Shown: positions 11,893-22,445 of the stretch, one piece after another
Numbering within the stretch: position 1 is the stretch's first letter
Layout of the letters: each line of letters begins with the position of its first letter
DNA from: Seiridium cupressi
Lineage: Eukaryota; Ascomycota; Sordariomycetes; Amphisphaeriales; Sporocadaceae
Length of the DNA: 64,000 nt
Direction: 5' to 3'
Assembly (NCBI GenBank): GCA_036674765.1
Contig: JARVKI010000071.1
Span: 1 to 64,000 of the forward strand
Position numbers and translations under genes: made by a program
The notes under the pieces: generated by a model
Databases searched by the model: none
What the model was told of the DNA's origin: nothing
The model's input: the letters and a program-made list of their open reading frames with translations, nothing else

Positions 11893-14800
11893 GAATGCGT
11901 AGCTCCCGCTTCATCGGGAAAAAACAACAACAATAACGACATTCGCATTCGAATTTCACTGGCGAGTCCCGCGGGAGTGGACCCCTAAAAAGCACAGACG
12001 AAAGCGGTACCGGCGAGGCGATTCAGGGGTTTTGATTGGTGCTCTGGGGGGAATTCGGGTGCGCCCTCGAATTAAGCTGTGTTTGGACCACGGCTGGAAT
12101 GCGCAAATCTGGGTTTGACGTGCCCTATAGCGCTCATGTGCGGGATGGGCGAAAACGACGAGAGGGGGGGAAAGAAAAATTTAGAATGAGGGCAGCGAAT
12201 TGGTGCTGATGATGGTGGCAAGGCACACGAAATTGAAAAAAGCCTTAGTAAGAGACTCGCAAGATAAGTTGTCAGCCCGGACGATAGGACTTGAGTCGGA
12301 GAATTTCAGTCTGGGAAGCTAGCAACAAAGGGCGCTTTATGGGGCAGGATGTCGAGTGCATCTAGACTTTAGATCCATAGTCCAGCAAGTAGCGCCGTGA
12401 TTATGCACCTTTGCAAACCAGCGGGCCCTTGATGGCAGGGATGGGCGTAGTCAAATGGAGTTGCTAAGGAGAGCTCGACCTCGGGATGCGGCGAGCACGC
12501 AAATGAGGCCCTGCTACGTGCTTAGATATGCACGAGTTGTGGCCTCCTGCGGTCAACGTCTTCTCATCGATGCCGGCAAGGTGCCATGCAAGCTCAAGCT
12601 GCAGTGTGCCCGATGGAGCAGATCAGGGCCAATTCCGACTCGACGACACGAGACGGGCCAAGGAGGGGAGAGAGGTACCTGGCCAGCCGGTAAAGTGTAA
12701 CGCGGGCTGCGCTGGACAGATATATACCTACCTCAGGTAGATAGACCGGCCTTGATGGTTCAAGAAGAGCCCTACAGGGCCCCGGGCTGCCTGGGACCTG
12801 AGCAGCGGTACCTGAACCGCCGACGGCGCAGCATAGCATCATCGACGTCCCAGAAGGGTATTCCGCTGGTGCGCAGGACCACCGTCATGGCCAGCATAAG
12901 CGCCGTGGGTGGCCCGGCGGGTGCGAGGTGACAGACATGAGCAGCCCAGGGGGGTTTGGGCACAAGTTGCAGCGCCCTTGATGCAGGTTATGGCCCGAAC
13001 TGCAGGTGGGCGCAACCCAAGAACGTGGGGGAGTGCACAGGGTCGCAATCAATGCATTATCTGCAGCATGATGTCTGATCAGTCAGGTTCTTCTTTTCGC
13101 GGGGTTGGCTCTTCGGTGAATGATTCGTGAAGCCTCTCTCTCGTTCTACAGCAGCGTCATGGCCGACGACACGTCACAACAGGAGACCCGTGGGCTGAGG
13201 TGGCTGAGCTGAGGTCATATTGCCGACTGAAGGCATGACAATTGTGTGATGGGGCCCCCCGCGGGAGAGATGCAATGTTCTTGTGCTATCCCTTGGTTAA
13301 TCTATGTGTGGATGTACTTGTTGACGGAAGCTTCAATGCCAGCAATCCGCGGCACACGGTCCCAAGGTTGGATGCCGACCGGTGGTTCCACTCGTAGCAG
13401 TCTGAGCCCCGCAGTTTTCCACCTCGAGCCGTCCGTTGCCCAAGCTCAACTCAACTGCAGATGCGACCCGACCGAGAGTGACCCCGCTTCGCTCTCCCTT
13501 GCATCTGATGGACAGGAACCTCTGCAGCGCCCCGTACAACAGAAGCCGTCATCTCGACTCAGGGGACTTCCTGAACCAGCGCCACTTGCAGGCTGCCGTG
13601 TCCTTCATAGAAATACAACACGACCGTGCGTTGCATCAACCACAAACCAAGAGGGTATCTCGGTGTGGGCAACACTGAGCAATTCAGAATATCACCCATA
13701 TCACCCATCAAGTAAGTGTGAGGAATCCCTTAAGCCGCTTTTAGCCTTGGCGCACCTCGGATTCCCACACACTGCAAAAGGAAACCATCCCACTCCTCAT
13801 TACCTACCTAGGTACCTACCCACCGACCAGCCTTCGCTATTTCCGTAACACTGTCATCCCAAGCAGGAATTCAGCGTTGTTCACGGGACGCCGTGCTGAC
13901 ATGGCTTTTCCTCATGGGTCTTCACGGCACCTCATTGATAAGTCAAGTGGTATTTTCGCGTCAGCAAATCGTCGTTCCGGCAGGGTCCACGGCAGTTCCT
14001 CCAATAGAATAGAGCCAAGTTCTGGGGAAATGACTCGCATCATCACATCCTACCGTCCGGTTGGGTGCTCCTTCGTCAGAGGCGCTCGGCGATATTGGCA
14101 TTGGAAGGCATCAAGGGTCCTACGAGATACTGCAGCTGGGAGTCTTGGCGTGGGACCACACTCTTGTCACATATTGGACGCCTCCATGACGGCCCCTTGT
14201 ATGGAACAATCCGGGTTACAAATCGTCATAGCCACCGAGTATTATAGTATCATCACGAGATATCATGCGGTTAGGGATTTCGTTGATTAGGGACGGCCTC
14301 TTCACGACAACGAAACTCGATCTCCTCAAGCCCGGGTCTTGCAGGGTCCATGCCCGCTTGATCGGTTAGCTATCAGATCTGCCCCTGTCTGCGGCTATGC
14401 CCGAAGCCGTTTAGAGACGTCTCGGTATGCCGCATTCCACCATGTGCTGGGGCTCAATCACCTCTTGCGACTGGCTAGCCTTCTGTGTAAGCAAGACCGA
14501 CGACGGTTGCGCTGCTGCCAGATGCATCCACTCTGACGCAAGTTCATGCAAGACATGCCCACTACTTAGTGGCCAATCCGTGATTGAGTTTGCCCCTCTG
14601 TCTGTCTGCCGCGTATGGCGACCGCTCGGCCAATACATTTGACTTCTGGCGAGGTTTGCTGCTCTACAGCTAACTGGCCGAACTGACGCGGGATGATGGA
14701 CTCCGATAGTGCACGGAGCTTCCGCAAATTACTCCTATCGTGAGGCGGACGACGCTGTTAATCAACAGCCTTTCCTCGGCACCAGATCAGGATTATGCAT

Positions 14801-14975
14801 CCTCGCTTCACCGTTTGGTCTACCATCAATATTCTGTCCGACAGGGCCATACCTCCGATGATGAGGAGTCGCGTGATCGAGCAGAGTTTCTCGGCGAAGA
14901 TGCCACGGAACGCAAGCAACCAACGCACTTCGCCGTGATACGGAACTTCAATCCTTGTCGTAATAGATCGTGGTC
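11893..14975. other. 3.1 kb intergenic stretch
   Basis: Upstream region of the ACT-domain gene and downstream region of the methyltransferase gene. Open frames near 13246-13848 and 13877-14290 exist, but their composition (Ser/Pro/His/Cys mixtures with no domain) looks like chance. Palindromic ACCTAGGT/ACCTACCT elements occur near 12725-12745 and 13800-13822. No RNA gene was seen. Confidence 0.5.
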
Positions 14976-16736
14976 TCATGAATGACGCTTTTTCACTCCA
15001 ACGACAACCAGGTTTCGCGGACTCTCCCGAAAGTCGAACACTGTCTCGACCCAGCAGTCTTGCACCAGATCTGTATGCTGTTTAAGAAACAACCAACGAT
15101 CAGTCACAATCAGTGACTCTACAACACCAGCACTGAACGCCATGAGACTCCAAATGGCGCTCAATTCTCGTTTGCGATGCAAATAGGAAGCCTCGTATTG
15201 CGCGATCTCTTCATCGGTGATATCGCCCATTTTTTCCTTGATGATGTCGCAATGTTCGTGGTAATCCGACTGCGTGGTGAGCTTCGTGATTGCACCTCTG
15301 ACATAAGTATGAAGCGATTTGTAGCACTTCTTCGAAAGCGAGCCGATTATGACAGGATTGGTGCTCATGTTGAAGGGACTGAAAGTATCGCCTCCTTCGG
15401 GCTCGCTATGATAAACCTTCTGAATGACGCCCTTGTCGAGAAAGATTTTCTGAAGGACCGCGCGGAAGAAGTGACGGGTGAAGAAGCCGTCGCTCTCCTC
15501 CTCTCCCCAATTCTGTGGCGCTTGACAGGCCATCATTCGCGCAGTGATATTAAACCGAACCCCGTCATCCTTGTAAGTGCTGAGTCGCTCGCTCATGGGG
15601 AATCCTTGCGGATCAAATTTAGCAGACTCTCGTATCACCCGCCCATTGAGCGCCTGCAAACTTGGCCGCATGTAAGGGTGCTTATAGGATGGGGGGCCCA
15701 GCTTCTCAGTCATCAGGTTGTAGCAGCATCCCACGATGGCGACTGCGCGCACCTTGGGGTTCATCACCAGGGAACGAATGCCGTGATGTGACAGATTACC
15801 GCAGGAGTGAATTGAAATGGCCATGAGGCGCAGTTCCTCCGATGCCTCGGGAGCAGCCTCGAGTTGACTGACGACATCGGACAGATCCCCCGACTCAAGT
15901 CGTCCTGAGATATAACGAATAAAGCCCTTTCCGTCTTCTGGTGTGTATAGGGCCTCAAGTTCCCGTCTGGGTCTTATGTCGACAACTTGATCCAGCGCCT
16001 TTGTTTCGACGGCCAAGTTTTCAAGCATCTTCTGGGTGGTTTCACCGGCATTCTTCTTCTTGTTCACCAGTTGGTGCCAGAGCTTCTTGTTACGCATGAC
16101 TTTCTCCTTTTCGGCGATGCGAGCGATCATGTCAAGCTCCTTTGCACCGGCGATGTTATGCTCACGTCCTTCTACCGCAACAATGTGCTTGTTGTAAGGC
16201 GGGCTTGCAAGAGCTCTGCCGAGATAATTTTGGCCGCTGCCAAAATCCACAAAATGCGTAATGCCCTCACCCGTCAATTCTTCTACGTCTTCGGAGAATT
16301 TGTCGACATAGTTGGCGAAGTTGCTGACCTCATGGATTTTTTTCGGCTTCATGCCTACAGAGACAAGTCTCGTCAGCTGTGGAGGCTTCTCTTCAACCGT
16401 AGCAAAATTCCTTCCTAAGCAATAGCTGCGGATGTCCCTGATGTACTGGAGAAAGCTGTCAGGCGGTCTTTCTTCGTTTGAGATTGCATCCAAATCATTC
16501 CTCATGAGCATATCTAGAAGCTGCATGGAATCAGTTGAGAGCAAGTATTCCTGCCAGTCATGCGGTATGACTTGCTGAAAGAGACCTGGCTCATTGGTGA
16601 AGAAGTCCAGGATGTGCACGCCTCCGCATAGTGTTTGAAAAGAATCTGAAGTTGTTGCGAAGTCCAGTAGCTTGGAGACATATTCCTCTGCGCTATCCCA
16701 GCAGTCGGGGTAGGGCAGAGGCTTTGATGGTTTCAT
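14976..16736 (-). CDS. METTL25/RRNAD1-family methyltransferase-like protein
   Basis: A single exon of 586 residues starting at MKPSKPLPYPD; the frame stays open 24 codons further upstream but without an ATG. A SAM-binding motif is visible near residue 165 (THFVDFGSGQNYLGRALA), followed by HIVAVEGREHNI, the second acidic-strand region of Rossmann methyltransferases. Near residue 310 is SIHSCGNLSHHGIRSLV and near 337 GCCYNLMTEKLGPP, both characteristic of the METTL25/RRNAD1 (Methyltransf_32) family. A human relative (METTL25B/RRNAD1) has been studied; the substrate of the fungal protein is not established. Likely cytosolic or nuclear: no signal peptide or membrane segment is visible. Confidence 0.82.
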   Translation of the reverse strand: MKPSKPLPYPDCWDSAEEYVSKLLDFATTSDSFQTLCGGVHILDFFTNEPGLFQQVIPHDWQEYLLSTDSMQLLDMLMRNDLDAISNEERPPDSFLQYIRDIRSYCLGRNFATVEEKPPQLTRLVSVGMKPKKIHEVSNFANYVDKFSEDVEELTGEGITHFVDFGSGQNYLGRALASPPYNKHIVAVEGREHNIAGAKELDMIARIAEKEKVMRNKKLWHQLVNKKKNAGETTQKMLENLAVETKALDQVVDIRPRRELEALYTPEDGKGFIRYISGRLESGDLSDVVSQLEAAPEASEELRLMAISIHSCGNLSHHGIRSLVMNPKVRAVAIVGCCYNLMTEKLGPPSYKHPYMRPSLQALNGRVIRESAKFDPQGFPMSERLSTYKDDGVRFNITARMMACQAPQNWGEEESDGFFTRHFFRAVLQKIFLDKGVIQKVYHSEPEGGDTFSPFNMSTNPVIIGSLSKKCYKSLHTYVRGAITKLTTQSDYHEHCDIIKEKMGDITDEEIAQYEASYLHRKRELSAIWSLMAFSAGVVESLIVTDRWLFLKQHTDLVQDCWVETVFDFRESPRNLVVVGVKKRHS

Positions 16737-17185
16737 GGCCAAACGTCCTGTACAAGGCGAGACCGATATTGAGAATATGGATGAGGTTTTCGGTGGAAAT
16801 AATCTCAATTCGCAGCCTTCCGCAACATCGGCTCAAGTCGTAGTAAGTTATGAAAGAAGTGGTAATATTTCACCACAGGGTATTGTGGCTAATCCCGGGA
16901 AGTTAAAAAATTATACTATTTTTACTGTCGCATTTGGGCCGAAATTGGCGGCAGTTACCCGCAACCGGAGATCTGCCTCCAGTCCCCGGGCCTTACTGGT
17001 GGTAACTTCAGGAGCTTAAACCACCACGTCATCCCTGATGCCCCTAGGCTTCAGCCTCGTCTGTCCAATTGAACTCGAAGCCATTCAACTTATCCGAGGA
17101 CAAACATTCAGCTTGGTTTGCGCAACCCGCCAATGTAATCCAATTGTCCTCGCGCACGCATTTGCAAACTCATCCGTAGAGCAAG

Positions 17186-18056
17186 ATGATGCCTTCGACT
17201 AATGAAGAGGATCCTTTCCTCCAGGTACAACAGTACGCATGCCCCTTCCCTCTGGCTCACATGCGTGTCGTCTTTTCGGCTACCTAGCAAACTCCGCGCG
17301 GACTGCCCCAGATAGCTGACTTATCCACCCAGAGACGTTCTCTCCCAACTCCAGCAAACCCGATCTCTCTCCTCGTCCTACGTACGGATCCGCTCCCTCA
17401 CATCGACGCCCTCAAATCCCGAGCTCATCTCGGCGCGCGCCGATCTCGAGTCCGCACTCGCATCTCTATCCGAAGACCTCGAGGACCTGAGGGCAGCCGT
17501 CCAGGCCGTCGAGTCCAATCCGGCGCAATATGGCCTCACGGCAGCCGAGGTCAAGCGGCGGCAGCGCCTGGTGCAAGAGGTCGGCGGCGAGGTCGAGGAC
17601 ATGGCCGAGGAGCTGTCCAAGACGGCCGGAGCAGGGGGAAGCAGATCGAGCAATGCGCGCGCCGCCCGGGCCGCGGCATCGGGGGACCTGCCGGACCCGA
17701 ACGCGTTCGCGCTTGATGAGGACGGGGAGGGCGGTGGAGATGACTACGCGGCCGAGTTCGAGCAGCAGCAGCAGGTGCAGATGATGCGCGAGCAGGACGA
17801 CATGCTGGACCAGACGTTCGTGACGGTTGGCAACATACGGCGGCAGGCCGACGACATGGGCCGGGAGCTCGAGGAGCAGCGCGAGATGCTCGAGGTCGTC
17901 GATACTATGGCCGATCGCGTCCAGGGACGGCTGCAGACTGGCATGGCCAAGATGGCGTATGTGGTGCGGAAGAACGAGGATCGGTGGAGCGGCTGCTGTA
18001 TTGCTGTCCTGATTATGGTATTGATCATATTGCTGGTTCTGCTCCTGTTATTATAA
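17186..18056 (+). CDS. TLG1: t-SNARE of the syntaxin-6/Tlg1 type
   Basis: Two exons, 17186-17232 and 17333-18056, joined in phase 2 over a 100-base GTACGC...CAG intron, give 256 residues. The join restores EEDPFLQVQQDVLSQLQQ, the usual start of fungal Tlg1-like proteins. The start may be either of two adjacent ATGs (17186 or 17189). Order: N-terminal syntaxin-6-like helical domain (about 5-100), Ala/Gly/Asp-rich linker, t-SNARE coiled coil (about 155-218, beginning MREQDDMLDQTFVTVGNI, with Gln at the ionic layer region) and a C-terminal membrane anchor (CIAVLIMVLIILLVLLLLL) at the extreme end. The family acts in endosome to late-Golgi fusion. The anchor is unusually Leu-rich and ends without a lumenal tail, as expected. 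Confidence 0.85.
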
Positions 18057-18111
18057 CAAGGCCATGACGAGAAGAGGTTGTTTTGAGATGGATAAAGCAT
18101 TGGCGCAACGG

Positions 18112-18152
18112 TTTTTCTTTTTTTTTCTTTTTTTTTCTTTTTTTTTTTTTTC
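18112..18152 (+). repeat. T-rich tract downstream of the t-SNARE gene
   Basis: T8-T13 blocks interrupted by single C bases. Low-complexity DNA in the convergent 3' region shared with GLE1 (18057-18520). Nothing else is visible in that interval. Confidence 0.8.
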
Positions 18153-18520
18153 TTGGGGGGAACCTAATGAACATCTTCACATATAGAGCATCGACTACAT
18201 TGTATGATAAGGGATTAGCCTAGAGACAGGTGGGATGTGGTGGCCAACCCAGTAGGGATGGAAGTAGATTTCTCATGCTATCCAAATTCAAGAAGCCGAG
18301 GACATCACAGTGGATAACCACCTGGAAGCGCAGCAATACTGCATCGTTGAAACACGTTCCCAAGTCTGCTCGATGCTTGAGCTTGATGTAATAGTTCCTC
18401 CTCCGAACGCCTTTGCCTTCAGTCCCCGGTTTACTGAGCCAGTTCCCGATGCGATTTAACTCATACACGTGGCTTCATTATGGCCATCCCTGATTTCACC
18501 TCTAAATTCTTTATGCAATA

Positions 18521-20324
18521 TCACCTAAGATCGAGACCCAAATCTTTATGATATAGACTTGCCAAGACTGTAAGGCCAGTGACAGCAGATGTCTTGTTGG
18601 GCGCCTTTGCTGGGAACTCTATTAACGCTTTCCGCAAAGCTGCTATCGCCTGGTTCCCATAGAAGTTGATGAATTTGTCTTCGTAGAGGTAGATCATGGC
18701 GCGCAAGACCACACATTGAGTGTCGGATATTTCTGCAGGAGGGGTATTAACGATCATGGCGAGGCTTGTCCAGTAGTTGGCTGGCGGATACGGATTCGTG
18801 TTCTTGGCTCTTGAGAAGTCTCGCAGTGCAATGGACGCATAGCCCACGCCGAGTCCACTCATGCGCTCCATGTGCTGTTGCTCAGGCATCCACTGGCCAT
18901 CTGGTCTTCTCCACCCCAAGCGCGATCTGCCTTGTTCCATCTTCTCGTTACCTCTGATTCCGAAGAGGACCGGGCATGCAACTCGGAACTTGGCCATCAT
19001 AATGTCTATAAGTGATTGTCCACGCCACAGAAAATCTCTCGTAGAGAAGACCTGGGCTGCGGTCACACCAATGGGATCGGCCTTGTCCGGCATTGGACCA
19101 CATTCGCCGTCGAACTGTTTGATCATGTCCTTCGCCAAGCAATTGAGTAGATATACGAACAGCGATGGAAGTTCTCCATTGTGTACCGCATCTTGGACGG
19201 GTTCCCGCTGGTCACGAACGTACTCGGACGGATCGAGCATGGCACTTTGTGGCTGTCCATGCAAAGCCATGGTCAAGACAGTCCGTATTTTCTCCAGCTA
19301 GACAAGCTTTAGTATGAATTAGCTGTAGTGGCAATTGTTAACTTACTTGTTGTTTATTGGCCCCTCTCTCGCCCGTCAATTGGCCGATAGACTTGCGAAT
19401 CTCACGTCTCATATTGCCAGCATTCTTCTTCAAATCCTGATTTGTCGTCATCTGTTGTTTAAGCGACGCCCGTAGCCTCTTAAGACTCTGGTGTATTTGT
19501 ACATATCGATCCGTCCTTTGAGCAGCTTGTGTCTGAGCCGCGCTAGAAGCGGCTGCTGATGGAATCGGAGTCGGTGCAGCTGTGCTGGAACCGTTGACTG
19601 CGGGCGAACCTGCAGGCTTTCCAAAGGGATTCGTAGCTGGAGCAGCTGGCTTGGGAGCTGTTGCGAATGGGCTGGGTGCGGGAGCGGCATTTGAAGTCGT
19701 AGCTGCCTTTGTAGTCGCTGCGAACGGATTGGATTTGGGTGCATTCCCAGTCTCCTTTCCTATGTCTGGGGTTGCTTGCTGAGGAGTAGGACCTGCAGCA
19801 GGTTTGACACCAGCAGAGCTTCCGCCATTTGCTTGTACAGTTGTCGGCGTGGCGGCAAAAGGCCCCGAAGATGGGAGGCCAAACAGGCTGCTTGATGGTC
19901 CCGTTGGTCGTGTATCTTTGGCGATGCCATTGGTACCAGTTGCCTCTACCTTGGGTGACGTAGCCACTGTTGCGGGAGGTGGTTTCGGGGGAAGTTTTGG
20001 GATCTGCTGGGCTTCCAATTCCCGGAGTCGCTTTTCCTCTTCCCGCAGCTTTCGCTCCCGTTCCAGGCGCTCCCGCTCTCTCTTCTGCTTCTCGACCACC
20101 TGTGCTTCTTCATCCTCTAGCCGAAGCCGCTCAAGCCGATGTGCATGCTTCTCAAGTGCTCTAATGGCGTAGTCCCTGACACGATCGTGCTCATCCTTTG
20201 ACGCGGCCAACGCTTCGTGATGGCTGGTGAGGTTGTTCCGCTCGGCGGAGAGATAGGTCCCATAGGGAGGTCTCTCCGGGCTGGCGACTTGAGCATTCCG
20301 CCGGGTGGGTGAAGAACCCGCCAT
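18521..20324 (-). CDS. GLE1: mRNA export factor GLE1
   Basis: Nuclear pore-associated activator of the DEAD-box ATPase Dbp5 in mRNA export. Exons 19347-20324 and 18521-19297 join in phase 0 across a 49-base GTAAGT...TAG intron and give 584 residues. Residues 1-110 contain a conserved start (NAQVASPERPPYGTYLSAER) and a long Glu/Arg coiled coil (about 60-110). Residues 110-285 are a Pro/Ala/Asn-rich disordered linker with several NPFA/NPFG motifs. From about residue 290 the Gle1 C-terminal domain begins (KLRASLK region, then GERGANKQQ at the exon join) and continues through LFVYLLNCLAK, VFSTRDFLWRGQSLIDIMMAK, CPVLFGIRGNEK and a GWRRPDGQWM segment to DLGLDLR. Length and domain order are normal. 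Confidence 0.93.
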
Positions 20325-22445
20325 TGTCTAGTTTCGCCGAGGTCGCGACTATTTCATGTTGTCGAGTGGACTACTGCATACAACGGCGAGTTGGGCGGGG
20401 CGATTGCCAGCACGGATTCTGCAGTGGAGTTGTGATTGTTGGTAGGGTCAAAAAACACCAAGCTGGAAGTTGCGTGTTGTCGGTCTACTACACCACAGCC
20501 AGCGCTGTCATGCCGTTGTTCAGACGAAACTTTGGAGGCTGAAAGCGCGGGTCTGTATTGTTTCTGCCGGATTCGCGCTAGCTGTTATAGGAAGGGGCTC
20601 GTATTGTCATCTACCATTTACGTTGGGCGGTCAACGCAGTACCTGGCGGCGGGGGAATACTTTTCTAGCGATGGATGCTTCTTCGGAGCATACCTGGGAG
20701 ACCTCGAATACAATCACAGCCAGCTTGTAAATCTATAAGTCAAGGCATATCTTCCCAATCGCGTCTGCTTTCTCAAACGCTGAGGACTCTGTATGGCGGT
20801 CGGCAGACCAAGAGAATCATCTATTGAAACGTACAGTATCTACCTAGGTAGCTTAGATAAGCTGGTTCTGACACTGGCTAACTTACATACCATTTGGGAG
20901 CCACCACTGCGGTGTAGCCAAGTACTGTAATGATCGCCGTGTAGCAATCCCAGATAAATGGCCGGGGCTCAAACGGAAACAACCGATCAACGGGTTTCGA
21001 CACATTTGAGAACCAAGAGAATACAAACCCCGTTGGTTTTATCATAGCTTTGGGTTCGCATTTACGTAGCTACCAATAGGTGGCTGTCGATCCATTAGTA
21101 CTGCGACTCACATTTAATATAAATGGTTGAGCTACCTGCTGTAGCTACAGTAGCTCCTGAGCCGCACGTGGTCGAAGGCTCAACAGTGTCGCTACCACGA
21201 CTGCGGCTCCGACATGGGTGACATGGGAAGCTAGATACGTAAAGACTCTGGGGCCGATGACTGACTCTGTTCTTGGATGCATGAAAGACTGGCTGATGCT
21301 CCGTCAGATCATCGAGTTGCAACTGGCGAACACACAACGCACTAAGGTTTTCATAGCCCAGAGGGGTGCCACTGTCCCAGTGGTTTCCCGGCTATTTGCT
21401 GTCTCGAACTCTGAGCTCTGGGGCATGGTGTCATTGGTGCTCTCACATATCAATTTTAGTTGCTTGGCCCCCCAAGTTGCAGGGGTAGCTCTGGGATCGT
21501 CACATCTTTTTGGGACTGGGAAACCATCGGGTCACTGGCTCGACGAGCGGCGCAGACGCGGTCAAATAAAGTCTGACAAGAGTGCGGTGGATTTGGTTTG
21601 ACGGGACGGCCTATCATTGAATCAGTGACACAGAGAATCCAAGTGCACGTTTGTTTGTTTCAGCAGAAGAACAACGACAGCTCGAGCTTGTCTCAAACCC
21701 GCGTGCGAGCTCCAGCCAGGAGCAGAAGGGGTGACGACGGGCCGCTAGTGTTGGCGACCAACTGACTTTGGGTGCAGCTAGCCTGGAGGTGGGGCCTAAG
21801 CAGCTGCATACTAACGCCTGTGAGGGGCTGCAGCAGGGCCTCGTAGCGCCCCAAGCCCCCCCAGGCCAGGCCCTGTAGTGGCCTTCGCTTGTGTTCCCCG
21901 TGTCGTCGCCCTCGCACCGACCAGGAAAAACGCTGCGGGCAGTCTGCCGTTGCTCTGCGCATCCCGGGCGCTGGCACCTTGAGCCTGCACCTTGCGCACC
22001 TTGCTCCCGTGGGATCCTTGGGCCACAACTTCCTTACATCTCCTCCCCCATCATCGTCATCGCCATCTCTTCTCCCGCGCCATCCCAACTTTCCCTCTCT
22101 TCCCTGAATAATCCATTCCTTCTCTACGAATTCTTCATTCGGATCGGGACACCTCTCCACCCACTTTCAACCAAAACCAAACAGCCTTCACATCCTCTCA
22201 TTCACCCTCCTTTTGTTTAGTCGCAAAAGCCCACGCAATCAACCAAACACCTACGCATTGTCTGTCTACCGACACGCACATATTACACCAGCTCAGCTCA
22301 GCTCGGCTCAGCTGCAGTCATATCTGGGTCATTATCACCTACACTATCTTGGACTACCACATCTAGCTACAGCTATCTATACAACTTGATAGGCTTCTAC
22401 AAGCACCTGACGTGCACTTCCTACATCACTGCTCGCTCGCCCATC
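20325..22445. other. Upstream region and long leader of SSD1
   Basis: 2.1 kb separating the divergent GLE1 and SSD1 starts. From about 22000 the plus strand is C/T-rich, as in long fungal 5' leaders, with a CAGCTCAGCTCAGCTCGGCTCAGCT repeat-like patch near 22290 (quoted only as a description of the CAGCT unit). An ACCTAGGTAG palindrome lies near 20845. No credible additional gene is visible; open frames here are GC-driven. Confidence 0.5.

Noticed and set aside
13246..14290. Two long plus-strand open frames (200 and 137 codons)
   Set aside because: Composition is Ser/Pro/His/Cys-rich without domain, repeat or splice context; best explained by GC content.
15177..16418. Long plus-strand frames opposite the METTL25-like gene
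   Set aside because: They are antisense shadows of a well supported coding exon.
21693..22220. Open frames on both strands in the SSD1 leader
   Set aside because: They arise from the pyrimidine-rich leader; low-complexity Pro/Ser/Leu with no homology signal.
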